Of a stretch of DNA of 64,000 nt, positions 15,261 to 23,334 are shown one piece after another. The DNA is from DAITQM01 sp039794245 (GTDB lineage Bacteria > Pseudomonadota > Gammaproteobacteria > Xanthomonadales > Wenzhouxiangellaceae). Positions within the stretch are counted from its first letter, which is position 1. Each line of letters starts with the position of its first letter. The stretch lies in the NCBI GenBank assembly GCA_039794245.1, contig JBDIVS010000013.1, positions 1-64,000 of the forward strand, given 5' to 3'. Under the pieces are notes generated by a model. It saw only the letters and a list, made by a program, of their open reading frames with translations, did not search any database and had not been told where the DNA came from. Both the position numbers and the translations under genes were made by a program.

Positions 15261-16088
15261 TCATCTCCCGAAGCTGCCGCCGGATGTCCATTGCCGGCGG
15301 AGGGCGCGCAATTGCCGCTTGACGATAGCGCGGTTTTCCGGCCCGATACGCAGCAGGGTTTTTTGTCCCCAGGAGAGGGTTTCGAGTGCCTCGTCGGCGT
15401 ATTGGTACAGCACCTTGGGCCGGGTGAGGCGCAGTGGGGTTTCGGGTTCCGGAGTGGCGAGCAGGTGGTCGATGATTTCGACCAGACGGTCGTCGAAGCG
15501 CCGGCCAGGGTAGCCCAATTCGACATAGGCCTGCTGAAACAACGGTTGGTGGCGGCGATAGAGGGCGGCCAGCGCGGCCGGGTCGGCGGCTTCGAGAACT
15601 TCGACCAGCGGCCGGTAACGCGCCCCGTTGGCCGGATCCCAGACGATGTCGTCGCCTTCGCCGGCGATCAGCGGCGGCCCTTCGAGCGGCCGCAGCGGCC
15701 GGAAGCGCAGCGGGATGGCTTTGCCGTCGAGGCTGTCGATGGTGCTGACCAACCGTTCGATCAGATGCTCCGGCAGGACATAACGGTCGAGCGCCGCGGG
15801 ATCGAAGATGGCACGCAGTGCGGCGAGAAACGGCGCATCGCTTTCGGCCAGTGAGGGGAGCGGTTCGGGTTCGGGGATGGCGGATGCTCCGCTGCTCGCT
15901 TCGGGCATCGGCGGGGGCAGTGCGGGCTGGGCCGCCGGCGCGGGGCCTTCGCGGCTGTCGGGTGACCGGCCCTGCTCATGGGAAATCCGGCCGGGATACC
16001 AATAGACGAGCGCCCCGGCGACGGCTACGATCAGGACGACGATCGCGTGCCGGGTCCACTGCCGTCGCTGGTTTTGCTGTCGGTTCAT
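15261..16088 (-). CDS. DUF3014 family membrane-anchored protein
   Basis: A 275-residue protein with a basic N-terminus, one membrane helix (about residues 14–32) and a Pro/Ala-rich linker (residues 45–78). The conserved periplasmic domain follows (LPEHLIERLVSTIDSLDGKAIP, then ARYRPLVEVLEAADPAALAALY). The order and motifs match DUF3014, whose function is unknown. Its TGA stop begins two bases from the end of the truncated miniature element, so the original 3' end could have been altered slightly. It is flanked on both sides by copies of that element. Confidence 0.82.
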   Translation of the reverse strand: MNRQQNQRRQWTRHAIVVLIVAVAGALVYWYPGRISHEQGRSPDSREGPAPAAQPALPPPMPEASSGASAIPEPEPLPSLAESDAPFLAALRAIFDPAALDRYVLPEHLIERLVSTIDSLDGKAIPLRFRPLRPLEGPPLIAGEGDDIVWDPANGARYRPLVEVLEAADPAALAALYRRHQPLFQQAYVELGYPGRRFDDRLVEIIDHLLATPEPETPLRLTRPKVLYQYADEALETLSWGQKTLLRIGPENRAIVKRQLRALRRQWTSGGSFGR

Positions 16089-16201
16089 TCACTTCCCGCG
16101 CCCGGGCCGGGCGCCTGTTTGGCCGGTGTCCGCCATTCAATTTTGCCCGAAAACCGTGATACCTGCACGACAAGGACCACAACTTACTGACCCTTACTTA
16201 T

Positions 16202-16434
16202 CCCAACAGTTGCATAAATTTTGCTCGAATTTATATCTTTCTTCATTAAATCAATAAGTTATGAGAATTTTAGTCAAAGCATCGAATTCACCTGGGGTGA
16301 CGCGCCCGGTTTCTCGCCCAAGCGGGCGGCAGCTTTGCCTTGAACCGTAGGAATAACTACGCTGCCGCGGCAAATCGAACAAGCTGCACTCACCCGCTTG
16401 ACCGAGAATTCCGGGAATTTATGCTACAATTGGT
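16202..16434 (-). repeat. 233-bp miniature element, copy 4, with TTAT duplication
   Basis: A full 233-bp copy starting CCCAACAGTTGCATAAATT and ending in a diverged ATGCTACAATTGGT. It is flanked by TTAT at 16198–16201 and TTAT at 16435–16438, a 4-bp target duplication. It lies upstream of the DUF3014 gene, in the opposite orientation to copies 1, 3 and 5. It has no coding content. Confidence 0.88.
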
Positions 16435-16477
16435 TTATTTTGTAAACGATGCGTCTCGCCCACCGCCCCCACCCCGG

Positions 16478-16501
16478 CCCTCCCCCGCAAGCGGGGGAGG
16501 G
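16478..16501. repeat. GC-rich REP-like hairpin
   Basis: The arms CCCTCCCCCGC and GCGGGGGAGGG form a perfect 11-bp stem around AA, with an outer CCCCCAC/GTGTGGGGG extension. Such hairpins are dispersed between genes in many proteobacteria. It sits between copy 4 of the miniature element and the AsmA-like gene. It could act as a terminator or transcript stabiliser, but no U-run follows. Confidence 0.6.
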
Positions 16502-16616
16502 TGTGGGGGCTCACTTGGCGTGCATATTACCGAACACGGTTTATGATTTATGAAGGTCACCATCATGTGCGAGCGAACCGTATGAAGGCCGATGACGGCC
16601 GGTTTCGGGGGTGATC

Positions 16617-17387
16617 ATGACTCAAAGGGCAAAATACCTGCTTGGCGGTACGGCGGCGATCGCCATCGCTCTCGGCTTGGCGGTGGCGGTGGTCATCGGC
16701 AATCTCGGCCGACTCATCAAGCAGGGGGTGGAGTATTACGGCAGCCAGGCAACCGGCACGGCGGTAACGATCGGCGCTGTCGAGGTTTCGATTTTCTCGG
16801 GTAAAGGCGGGTTGCGCGATTTGGCAATAGCGAATCCGGAGGGGTTCGATAGCGGCGCGGCGTTCCGCATCGCCGCCGGCGATATCGCAATCGATATGGC
16901 TACGTTGACCGGCGATATTGTCGTCGTTGAATCTCTCACCGTGAATGCCGCGCACCTGACCGTCGAATTCCAGACACCGACGCGGAGCAATCTGGGCGTG
17001 ATCATGGACAATTTGCAGCGCTACGCCGCAGCGCAGCCGGCCACTGAAGAGACAGCGATCAAACTGATCGTCAAGCGCTTCGCGTTCCGCAACTGCGAAT
17101 TGCAAGTGCTTTATCGCGACCTGGGCGTCGAGGAGACGATTCCGATACCGGATGTTGTCCTTAGCGGTATCGGCCGCAAAAGCGCCGGCGTGACGGCGGC
17201 CGAGGCAAGTCTGCAATTGCTGCAGCCGGTGATCGATCAGGCCCTGGCCGCGGCGCGTGACGAAATCGTGCGCCGCGGCCGCCGCAAACTGGGCGAAAAA
17301 ATCAAGCGGGCCGCCGAAAAGATCGGCAACAAGATCGGCCGCCTGTTCGGCGGCGGGGACGATGGCGGGGACGATGGCGGGGGCTGA
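16617..17387 (+). CDS. AsmA-like periplasmic protein
   Basis: A 256-residue protein with an N-terminal signal anchor (residues 8–28, rich in Ala, Val and Gly). The next segment, TAVTIGAVEVSIFSGKGGLR, is the beginning of AsmA/DUF748-type beta-groove domains. The body is beta-rich, then a basic Ala-rich helix (ARDEIVRRGRRKLGEKIKR) leads into a GGGDDGGDDGGG tail. The start at 16617 was preferred over a GTG six bases earlier. AsmA proteins help move lipids between membranes; whether this short form does so is unknown. It stands alone with no operon partner. Confidence 0.65.
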   Translation: MTQRAKYLLGGTAAIAIALGLAVAVVIGNLGRLIKQGVEYYGSQATGTAVTIGAVEVSIFSGKGGLRDLAIANPEGFDSGAAFRIAAGDIAIDMATLTGDIVVVESLTVNAAHLTVEFQTPTRSNLGVIMDNLQRYAAAQPATEETAIKLIVKRFAFRNCELQVLYRDLGVEETIPIPDVVLSGIGRKSAGVTAAEASLQLLQPVIDQALAAARDEIVRRGRRKLGEKIKRAAEKIGNKIGRLFGGGDDGGDDGGG

Positions 17388-17666
17388 ACCGGATTCTGCC
17401 GCCCTCCATTGACCCATAGATGAAAAGAGCATTCCTCTCGCCAACGTGCAGAGCACGCCAAGAACACCAAGATTGTATGGGGATCAGGAGAGCACCGGAA
17501 AAACGGCCACAAAAAGCACAAGAATATTTCACCACGAGCACGAAGGGATGTGGTCGGAAATTTTCATCCTTCGTGCCTTCGTAATTCAATCCCTGCTGTC
17601 GCCGGCCGTTGCGAGGGGTTGTATTTTGGCCGCTTGGCGTGAGCAACAGGCCCCCGGCCGGGTGGG
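17388..17666. repeat. Intergenic region with imperfect inverted repeat
   Basis: No gene is supported in these 279 bases. CACGAAGGGATG at about 17540 and CATCCTTCGTG at about 17566 form an imperfect inverted repeat. The surrounding CCACGAGCACGAAGG and TTCGTGCCTTCGT words resemble dispersed intergenic repeats seen in many proteobacteria. It may terminate the AsmA-like gene and the convergent PDZ gene. Confidence 0.4.
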
Positions 17667-18662
17667 CTAGGTGCGCAGTAATTTACGCCGCGGTGCCGGG
17701 CGCGGACCGCCGACGGCCGGGACTTTCGCTTCGGGCGTTTCGATCCTGACCTCGATTGGCCGTTCGTGGCGCAGCACTTCGAGGTGCATCGACTCGCCCG
17801 GTTCGTAGGACTGGAAGATCCGGAAGGCGTGGTCGATACCCTGCACCTCGCGGCCGTCGATACTGAGCAGGATATCGCCGCGTTTGAGTTGATCGGCGAA
17901 GCGGTCCGGCACCTGGACGATCAAGATGCCCGACTCGCGGCCGAAATACGAGCCGAGCTCGGCATCCAGTTCGACCAGCTCCAGTTCGCGCCACGGCCAG
18001 CCCGGGCGGTGCAGCCGATGGGCGAAAACGTGCGGCGCCGAAAAATCGATGGCCGGCAACGATTCGCTCAGGCCCTCGAGTAGCGGGGCGAGTTCGAGCG
18101 GCGGCAAGGTGAGGGCGAAACCTTCGAGTTTGCGCGGCGTGACCTCCACGGTGTGCTCAGCGTCACCGCGGCGGTAGGTCACTTTGATGGCGGTGCCTTC
18201 GTCGAGATCGCCGAGGCGGGCGATGAAATCGTGCAAACGATCGGCAGGGTCGTCACCGCCAACCGGTTTGCCGTCGAGTTGGACGATCACATCGCCGCTT
18301 TCAAGGCCGGCCTCGTCGGCCGGGCTTTGTGGCGTGACCGACAGCACGCGGACGCCGCCGCCGTCGTTTTCGCCGGCGACGATGCCGAGCCGCGGCTTGT
18401 CGAAGCCGCCGTCGAAGCCGTAGAAAAAACGCCGGCCGACCGGCGCGCGGCCGGCAAGTTCGCGGCTGAGTTCGGCGACCTGGCGCGCCGCCTCGCGCAG
18501 CTGGTCGCGGGCCGCGGCCAGTTTAGCCTGTAAATCGTCGTCGGCCTCCGTTTGACCGTTGAGTTCCTGTTCGCCGCTTGTATCGCCGGTGTCTAGTGCC
18601 GGCAGGGTGGTCGCCCAGAGCGCTGCGGCGAGGAATAGAACAATCAGGGATGGCATTTTCAT
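17667..18662 (-). CDS. Periplasmic protein with two PDZ domains
   Basis: A 331-residue secreted protein with a Sec signal (residues 1–22), a short coiled-coil region (residues 45–70, LAAARDQLREAARQVAELSR) and two PDZ domains. The first spans about 90–175 (SPADEAGLESGDVIVQLDG) and the second about 225–305 (DQLKRGDILLSIDGREVQG). No protease catalytic triad is present, so it is not DegP/DegS. It is the last gene of the sigma–anti-sigma–PDZ operon and overlaps the anti-sigma stop. It may sense misfolded envelope proteins or scaffold a protease; this is inferred from context. Confidence 0.75.
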   Translation of the reverse strand: MKMPSLIVLFLAAALWATTLPALDTGDTSGEQELNGQTEADDDLQAKLAAARDQLREAARQVAELSRELAGRAPVGRRFFYGFDGGFDKPRLGIVAGENDGGGVRVLSVTPQSPADEAGLESGDVIVQLDGKPVGGDDPADRLHDFIARLGDLDEGTAIKVTYRRGDAEHTVEVTPRKLEGFALTLPPLELAPLLEGLSESLPAIDFSAPHVFAHRLHRPGWPWRELELVELDAELGSYFGRESGILIVQVPDRFADQLKRGDILLSIDGREVQGIDHAFRIFQSYEPGESMHLEVLRHERPIEVRIETPEAKVPAVGGPRPAPRRKLLRT

Positions 18663-19198
18663 AACGTCTCGCTCCTCGTTTGTTGCACGGCAGCGGCCGG
18701 GATCGTTTCGGCCGCCAGAAGTTCGTTCATCAATACGACGCGCTGCCGCCATAGTCGGCGGGCACGCTCGCGATCGGCCGGCGGCGGCATCAGTTGTTCA
18801 TCGACTAGGCCGATCAGCGCCGCCAGATCGTCGATACGCCGGATTTCGGCACCCGAAACGATGCCGCGGCGGCTGCGTTGTTGACGCCATTCGCTTTCCA
18901 AAAGGCCGGAGAGACGGGCCAGGGCCTCGACTTCGGCCGTGGCGCTCGGCGGTGCCGGCACCGGCGTTTCGCCGGTGTGCAACAGCACTGCGAGCAGCAG
19001 GATCGCGCCTGCCGCGCCGGCCCAATATAGCGGTTGCGCCACCCGCCGGTGGCGGGGCCGCAGACGCGATTCAAGGCGCGGCCAAAGATCGGGCGTCACT
19101 GGCACCGGCAGCGAACGCCACAGCGCGATGAGGTCGGGAAGCGCCAGCGGTTCGTCGCTTTCCCGTGCCGGAGATCGATTGGGGTGATCCTGTTTCAT
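18659..19198 (-). CDS. Putative anti-sigma factor (membrane protein)
   Basis: A 179-residue protein: a cytoplasmic N-terminal part (residues 1–60, LPDLIALWRSLPVPVTPDLW), one membrane helix (about 68–85, GAAGAILLLAVLL) and a periplasmic helical domain with many Arg and Glu residues. The size, topology and position directly after an ECF sigma gene fit an anti-sigma factor. There is no zinc-binding HxxxCxxC motif. The start at 19198 overlaps the sigma stop, and the stop overlaps the PDZ start. The assignment rests mainly on context. Confidence 0.65.
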   Translation of the reverse strand: MKQDHPNRSPARESDEPLALPDLIALWRSLPVPVTPDLWPRLESRLRPRHRRVAQPLYWAGAAGAILLLAVLLHTGETPVPAPPSATAEVEALARLSGLLESEWRQQRSRRGIVSGAEIRRIDDLAALIGLVDEQLMPPPADRERARRLWRQRVVLMNELLAAETIPAAAVQQTRSETL

Positions 19199-19776
19199 AC
19201 CGATTCCTGATTCCAGGCGGTGGCGCGGGGGATGGCCGACTCGGCGGCGCGCAGGCGGTCCTTGAGCCGCCGTTCGGCCCGGGACAGGCGGGATTTGGAA
19301 AAGCTCAGGCTTTTCCCCCACAGCTCGGCGATTTCGGCATGGTGGTAGCCTTCGCCGTGGTACAGCCAGAGCACGGCGCGGTCGGTGGCGCAAAGTCCGG
19401 CCAGCGCCCGTTCGAGATCGGCGGCGGCGGCGAGCGGCAGGGTGCTATCCGGCAGCGCCGGTTCCGGAATCTCGTCAAGGCCCAGACAGCGGCGGTAGCG
19501 CCCGCGCCGCAGGTGTTGCAGCGCCGAGCGGGCGGTCAGGCTTTTCAGCCACGCCCAAAACGGCGCCGCGCTGCGGTATTGGCCGAGCGCCGCATGGGCT
19601 TTGAGAAAACTGTCCTGCATCACATCCTCGGCATCGGCCCGGTTGCCGGTCAGGCGATAGGCCAGTTGAAAAACCGCGGCCGCATAGCGGCGGTACAACA
19701 CTTCGAACGCGCCAAGGTCGCCGGCCAGGGTGCGGGCAATCAGCGATCCGTCGTTATCCGGGGCCGGCAGGTTCAT
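19195..19776 (-). CDS. ECF-family RNA polymerase sigma factor
   Basis: A 193-residue sigma-70 family protein. Region 2 lies at about residues 24–90 (YRRYAAAVFQLAYRLTGNRADAED; core VMQDSFLKAHAAL) and region 4 at about 125–180 (LWLYHGEGYHHAEIAELWG; helix-turn-helix to RLSRAERRLK). The unusual SLSFSKSRLSRA in region 4.2 retains the spacing. It leads a three-gene operon with a membrane anti-sigma and a PDZ protein, a layout typical of envelope-stress sensing. The broken IS lies just upstream and could have altered its promoter. Confidence 0.9.
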   Translation of the reverse strand: MNLPAPDNDGSLIARTLAGDLGAFEVLYRRYAAAVFQLAYRLTGNRADAEDVMQDSFLKAHAALGQYRSAAPFWAWLKSLTARSALQHLRRGRYRRCLGLDEIPEPALPDSTLPLAAAADLERALAGLCATDRAVLWLYHGEGYHHAEIAELWGKSLSFSKSRLSRAERRLKDRLRAAESAIPRATAWNQESV

Positions 19777-19903
19777 CTTGCGCCGTCACTCGTTGTGCCG
19801 GCTGCGGCCGGCATTCGGTTTCGTTGTCTGTAAGATGCGCGGGATGCGAAAAAGGTTGCAGCGGTTGGCGCGAATGCGGGAAGTAGGCGGCCGCTTGCGG
19901 TGT

Positions 19904-20899
19904 CTATGATATGTGGGGCCGGTGCCCGTGCCGATCCGGGCGGTTCCGGCAGCGGGTATCGCTGTTCGCGGCATCGATAATCGCAGCTGAACAGCGCTGC
20001 CCTGTTATTGCAGGTTTGCCAAGCGGTATTGCCGCCGGGCGGTACTTGTCCACGCTCAGTGCGCCTCCGCCTTGTTTTGTCCGATAAACCACTGCCGGCG
20101 TCTCGTTGGCCAGCGCGATGTGCGGGCGCTCTTCGTTGTAGAATGGAAAGTACTCAGCCAGCCCAAGGGTCACTGCGCTCAGATCGGCGTAGTCCTTGAG
20201 GTAAATGTCCTCGTACTTCACGGTCCGCCAGAGTCGCTCAACAAATATATTGTCGAATGCCCGTCCGCAGCCATCCATGCTGATTGTGACGTCCTCCCGC
20301 TTCAGAATGCCAGTGAACGCCTCGGCGGTAAACCAGGAGCCCTGGTCACTATTGAAGATCTCGGGTGCCGGATAAAGCTGCAGGGCATTTTCAAGACAGT
20401 CAACGCAGAAGTTTGCCTCCATGGTATTGCTGATCCGCCAACTCAAAACCTTACGACTGTACCAGTCCATGATTGCGCCCAGGTAGCAGAACCCCCGAGC
20501 GAGTCGGATGTAGGTAATATCAGTGCTCCAGACCTGGTTGGGTGGGGTGATCGAAACGCCGCGCAACAGGTAAGGATAGACCTTGTGCTGCGGGTGCGGG
20601 CAAGAGGTGTGAGGGCCCGGCGCGATCGCTGTCAGGCCCATGCCACGCATCAGGCGCTGAACCCACTTTCGGTTGACTTCATAACCCTGAGTCCGCAGTT
20701 CGACCACCATGCGTCAACTCCCGTAGAAGGGCCGTCGCGTGTAGATTTCGTCAATCAGCCCACAAAGCAAATGGTCAGTGGCATCTTCTGGCCGCGAGTG
20801 CCGGCGAGCGTAAATGGTCACCCGCGAGACTCACGCCAGCTCACACTGGCGGACAATCGAAATCTCGTCGCTCGCGTCGATCCAGCTTTGGCGGGTCAT
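19904..20899 (-). pseudogene. IS3-family transposase OrfB, two in-frame stops
   Basis: The integrase-core (rve) domain is intact from 20710 on: Asp in VWSTDITYIRL, Asp in FNSDQGSWFTAEAF, Glu in FVERLWRTVKYE, which is the DDE triad. The part from 20899 reads MTRQSWIDASDEISIVRQCE, but TGA replaces a codon about 23 residues in and again just before RMVVELRTQGYEV. Both TGAs are in the main frame, so translation would stop twice. The C-terminal 30 residues probably run past the original end into flanking DNA. Confidence 0.85.
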
Positions 20900-21195
20900 G
20901 GCAGGCTGATCCCGGACTTTTTTTTGAGCCAGTCCAGTTCCATCGTCAGGCGTCCGATTTCACCATACAGGCGGTCTGGAGCATCCTTTTCCGCTACCGG
21001 CTTTGAGCCGCGTTTGCCTTCAAAGATCGTGCCGGCCTGATCCAGAATGGCCTTCTTCCACTGAGTCACCTGGCCGGGATGTACCCCGTAGGCTTGACCG
21101 ATCTCGTTCACAGTCTTGAGCCCGTAAATAGCCTCGAGCCCGACTTTCGCCTTGAATTCAGGGCTGTAGGTATTCCGTTTCCGCTTCTCGCTCAT
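20896..21195 (-). CDS. IS3-family transposase OrfA
   Basis: A 99-residue helix-turn-helix protein starting with KRKRNTYSPEFKAKVGLEAI, followed by VNEIGQAYGVHPGQVTQWKK and a C-terminal leucine-zipper-like helix. This is the HTH_Tnp_1 domain that binds the element's ends. The stop overlaps the orfB start (ATGA), and the A-rich run just upstream is the expected frameshift site for making the OrfAB transposase. With orfB broken, it is probably a relic that may still bind ends. Confidence 0.88.
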   Translation of the reverse strand: MSEKRKRNTYSPEFKAKVGLEAIYGLKTVNEIGQAYGVHPGQVTQWKKAILDQAGTIFEGKRGSKPVAEKDAPDRLYGEIGRLTMELDWLKKKSGISLP

Positions 21196-21288
21196 TTTGT
21201 TTTTATCCCGAATCCGAGGCTCGGCTCTAGCTTAAACTGCTGTCTAGATATTGGGGTCCACTATACGGGATTTGCCAGGGGATGAGCG

Positions 21289-22242
21289 ATGAACAATCTG
21301 TTTTTGTACGGTGTGGCGGTGCTGGTCTGGGGTTCCACATGGCTGGCCATCGGTTTTCAATTGGGCGAAGTGGCGCCGGTGGTGTCGCTGGTTTACCGCT
21401 TTGCGCTCGCCGCCGCCATCTTGTTCGTCTGGTGTTGGCTGCGCCGCCTGCCGCTGCGTTTCGGGCGTCAGGCGCACGGCCGTTTCATGCTGCTCGGCCT
21501 GTTTCTGTTCGGCCTCAATTACATTGCCACCTATTCGGCGCAGCAATACATCAGCTCGGCGCTCAACGCGGTGACGTTCTCGACGATGATGTGGCTGAAC
21601 GTCATCAACAGCCGTCTGTTCTTCGGGACGCGCATCGAGCCTAAGGTTTACCTCGGCGCGGCGCTCGGCATGCTCGGCATCGTGACCTTGTTCTGGCCCG
21701 AAATCGAGGTCGTGAGCTGGAAGGACGAGACCTTGCTGGGCGTGGTCTGGTGCCTGGGCGGTGCGCTTCTGGCCTCGCTCGGCAACATGGTCTCGCAGCG
21801 CGCCCAGCAGGAGCGGGTACCGCTCGTCCAGGCCAATGCCTGGGGCATGTTCTATGGGACGTTGCTGCTGCTGGGCGTCGCGCTGGCCGGCGGCCGGCCG
21901 TTCGATTTCGAAAACACGACCGGTTATATCGTTTCATTACTTTATCTGGCGATATTCGGTTCGGTCATCGCCTTCGGCACGTATCTCAAGCTGCTCGGCC
22001 GGATCGGTGCCCATAAGGCCGGTTACGCGGTCGTGATGTTTCCGGCGGTGGCACTGCTGCTATCGGTGTTGTTCGAGGGGCTTGAAGTCGATCTGCACCT
22101 GATCGCCGGCACGGGGCTGGTTTTGCTCGGCAATCTTGCCATACTGGGCTTGGGAAACGGGCGGCTTGGGGCGCGAACAGCGCGGGTTGGAAGAACGGCG
22201 TTTGCGCCGGCGCCCACGGCGGCGGAGAAAAAAGTGGCGTGA
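21289..22242 (+). CDS. EamA/DMT-family transporter
   Basis: A 317-residue inner-membrane protein with ten predicted helices in two EamA repeats. The first opens with VLVWGSTWLAIGFQLGEVAP; the second starts near residue 150 (GVVWCLGGALLASLGNMVSQ). These drug/metabolite transporters export amino acids, sugars or other small metabolites; the substrate cannot be told here. AGGGGATGAG precedes the start. Only 28 bases separate it from the IS end, so its native promoter may have been replaced by IS sequence. Confidence 0.88.
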   Translation: MNNLFLYGVAVLVWGSTWLAIGFQLGEVAPVVSLVYRFALAAAILFVWCWLRRLPLRFGRQAHGRFMLLGLFLFGLNYIATYSAQQYISSALNAVTFSTMMWLNVINSRLFFGTRIEPKVYLGAALGMLGIVTLFWPEIEVVSWKDETLLGVVWCLGGALLASLGNMVSQRAQQERVPLVQANAWGMFYGTLLLLGVALAGGRPFDFENTTGYIVSLLYLAIFGSVIAFGTYLKLLGRIGAHKAGYAVVMFPAVALLLSVLFEGLEVDLHLIAGTGLVLLGNLAILGLGNGRLGARTARVGRTAFAPAPTAAEKKVA

Positions 22243-22263
22243 TGTGGCTACCTCCGCCCGGCA

Positions 22264-23334
22264 TCAGACGCGATGCGCTGCGGCGTGCCACTGGTGGGAC
22301 TGCATTTCGTTAAGGCGGCTTTGGGTGCGCGCCCAGGCAGCGGCCAGGTGGCGGCCGGTGTACAGGTATTCGGGTTCGGCGGCGGCGGTGGCGAGCAGTT
22401 TGACGCGGTGGTCGTAGAGGGCGTCGATGAGGTCGATAAATCGCCGTGCCGGATCGGCGTTGTGTTCGCCGAGCGCCGGGATACCGCTGAGCAGCAGGGT
22501 GTGGTACTGGCGCGCCAGTTCGACATAATCGGCGGCCGAGCGTGCAGTTTGGCCCAATTCGACAAAGTCGAACCAGACAATGCCTCCGGCGGCGGCGCGT
22601 GCCACTAGCGGCCGGCCGTTGATCTCGATGGGTTGCCGGTGTGCGGCGCTGCTCGCCAGTTGCATGAAGCAACGTTCGAGGGCGCTGTCCGCAGCGGCGC
22701 TGTGCGGCACATGCCAGGCCGGGAGGCGGTCGAGCAGCGCCAGCCGGTAATCGGCGCCCGGCGCGATCTGGACGACGCGGTTCAGCCGTTCAAGCAGGGC
22801 GATCGCCGGCAGGAAGCGGACCCGCTGCAGGCCGTCGCGGTATAAATCGGCCGGCGCGAGGTTCGAGGTCGTCACCAGCGTGATGCGCCGGTCGTGCAGG
22901 GTTTCGAGCACGCCGGAAAGCAGCATCGCGTCAGCGATGTCGGTGACGATAAATTCATCGAGGCAGACGACGCGCGACTCGCCGGTCAAGTGCTCGACCG
23001 CCCGCGCCAGACGGTCCGTGATACCGGACGGCAACCGGCCGAGAGTCTGGTGCAAGTGCATCATGAAGGCGTGGAAATGCCAGCGCCGGCTGGGGAGCGG
23101 AGCGAGCCGGCGGTGGAACAGGTCCATCAACCAGGTCTTGCCGCGGCCGACGCCGCCCCACAGGTACAACCCCGGTACCGGCCTGGCCCGCCGCCAGAAG
23201 CGCGGCCGTGAGGCGGCGAGGGCGGTGGTGATGTCGTCGAGCAGTGAGGCGACGTGTTCCTGCCCGGGATCGGGTGTATAACCGGCGCGCACGGCGCAGC
23301 GATATTCGGCCAGTACGCCGCCGGGGACGGTCAT
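22264..23334 (-). CDS. zapE: Cell division ATPase ZapE
   Basis: A 356-residue AFG1-type P-loop ATPase. Walker A is GGVGRGKTWLMD (about residues 66–77) after LYLW, and Walker B is VVCLDEFIVTDIAD. The segment WHFHAFMMHLHQTL and sensor LVTTSNLAP are family hallmarks. ZapE acts at the constricting Z-ring in E. coli. The start at 23334 shares four bases with the hydrolase stop, so they form a two-gene operon. It converges with the EamA gene, leaving 21 bases between the two stops. Confidence 0.92.
   Translation of the reverse strand: MTVPGGVLAEYRCAVRAGYTPDPGQEHVASLLDDITTALAASRPRFWRRARPVPGLYLWGGVGRGKTWLMDLFHRRLAPLPSRRWHFHAFMMHLHQTLGRLPSGITDRLARAVEHLTGESRVVCLDEFIVTDIADAMLLSGVLETLHDRRITLVTTSNLAPADLYRDGLQRVRFLPAIALLERLNRVVQIAPGADYRLALLDRLPAWHVPHSAAADSALERCFMQLASSAAHRQPIEINGRPLVARAAAGGIVWFDFVELGQTARSAADYVELARQYHTLLLSGIPALGEHNADPARRFIDLIDALYDHRVKLLATAAAEPEYLYTGRHLAAAWARTQSRLNEMQSHQWHAAAHRV

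Larger units (their letters stand above)
19904..21260 (-). mobile_element. IS3-family insertion sequence (degenerate)
   Basis: OrfA and orfB transposase genes lie on the minus strand with a run of eight A residues near the orfA end, suited to -1 frameshifting. The upstream end is probably TGGACCCCAATATCTAGACA, read from 21260 inward. A matching inverted repeat on the other side (19780–20000) was not found, so that edge is uncertain or deleted. OrfB carries two in-frame stops, so the element is inactive on its own. The EamA transporter starts only 28 bases from the right end. Confidence 0.75.

Noticed and set aside
10864..16434. Composite transposon made of two miniature elements carrying merCA
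   Set aside because: There is no transposase, an internal truncated copy interrupts it, and no outer target duplication joins the two ends.
19890..19925. Left end of the IS, from TGTCTATGATATGTGGGGCC
   Set aside because: It resembles the right end (TGTCTAGATATTGGGGTCC) but in direct, not inverted, orientation, so it cannot be a normal IS terminus. Probably chance.
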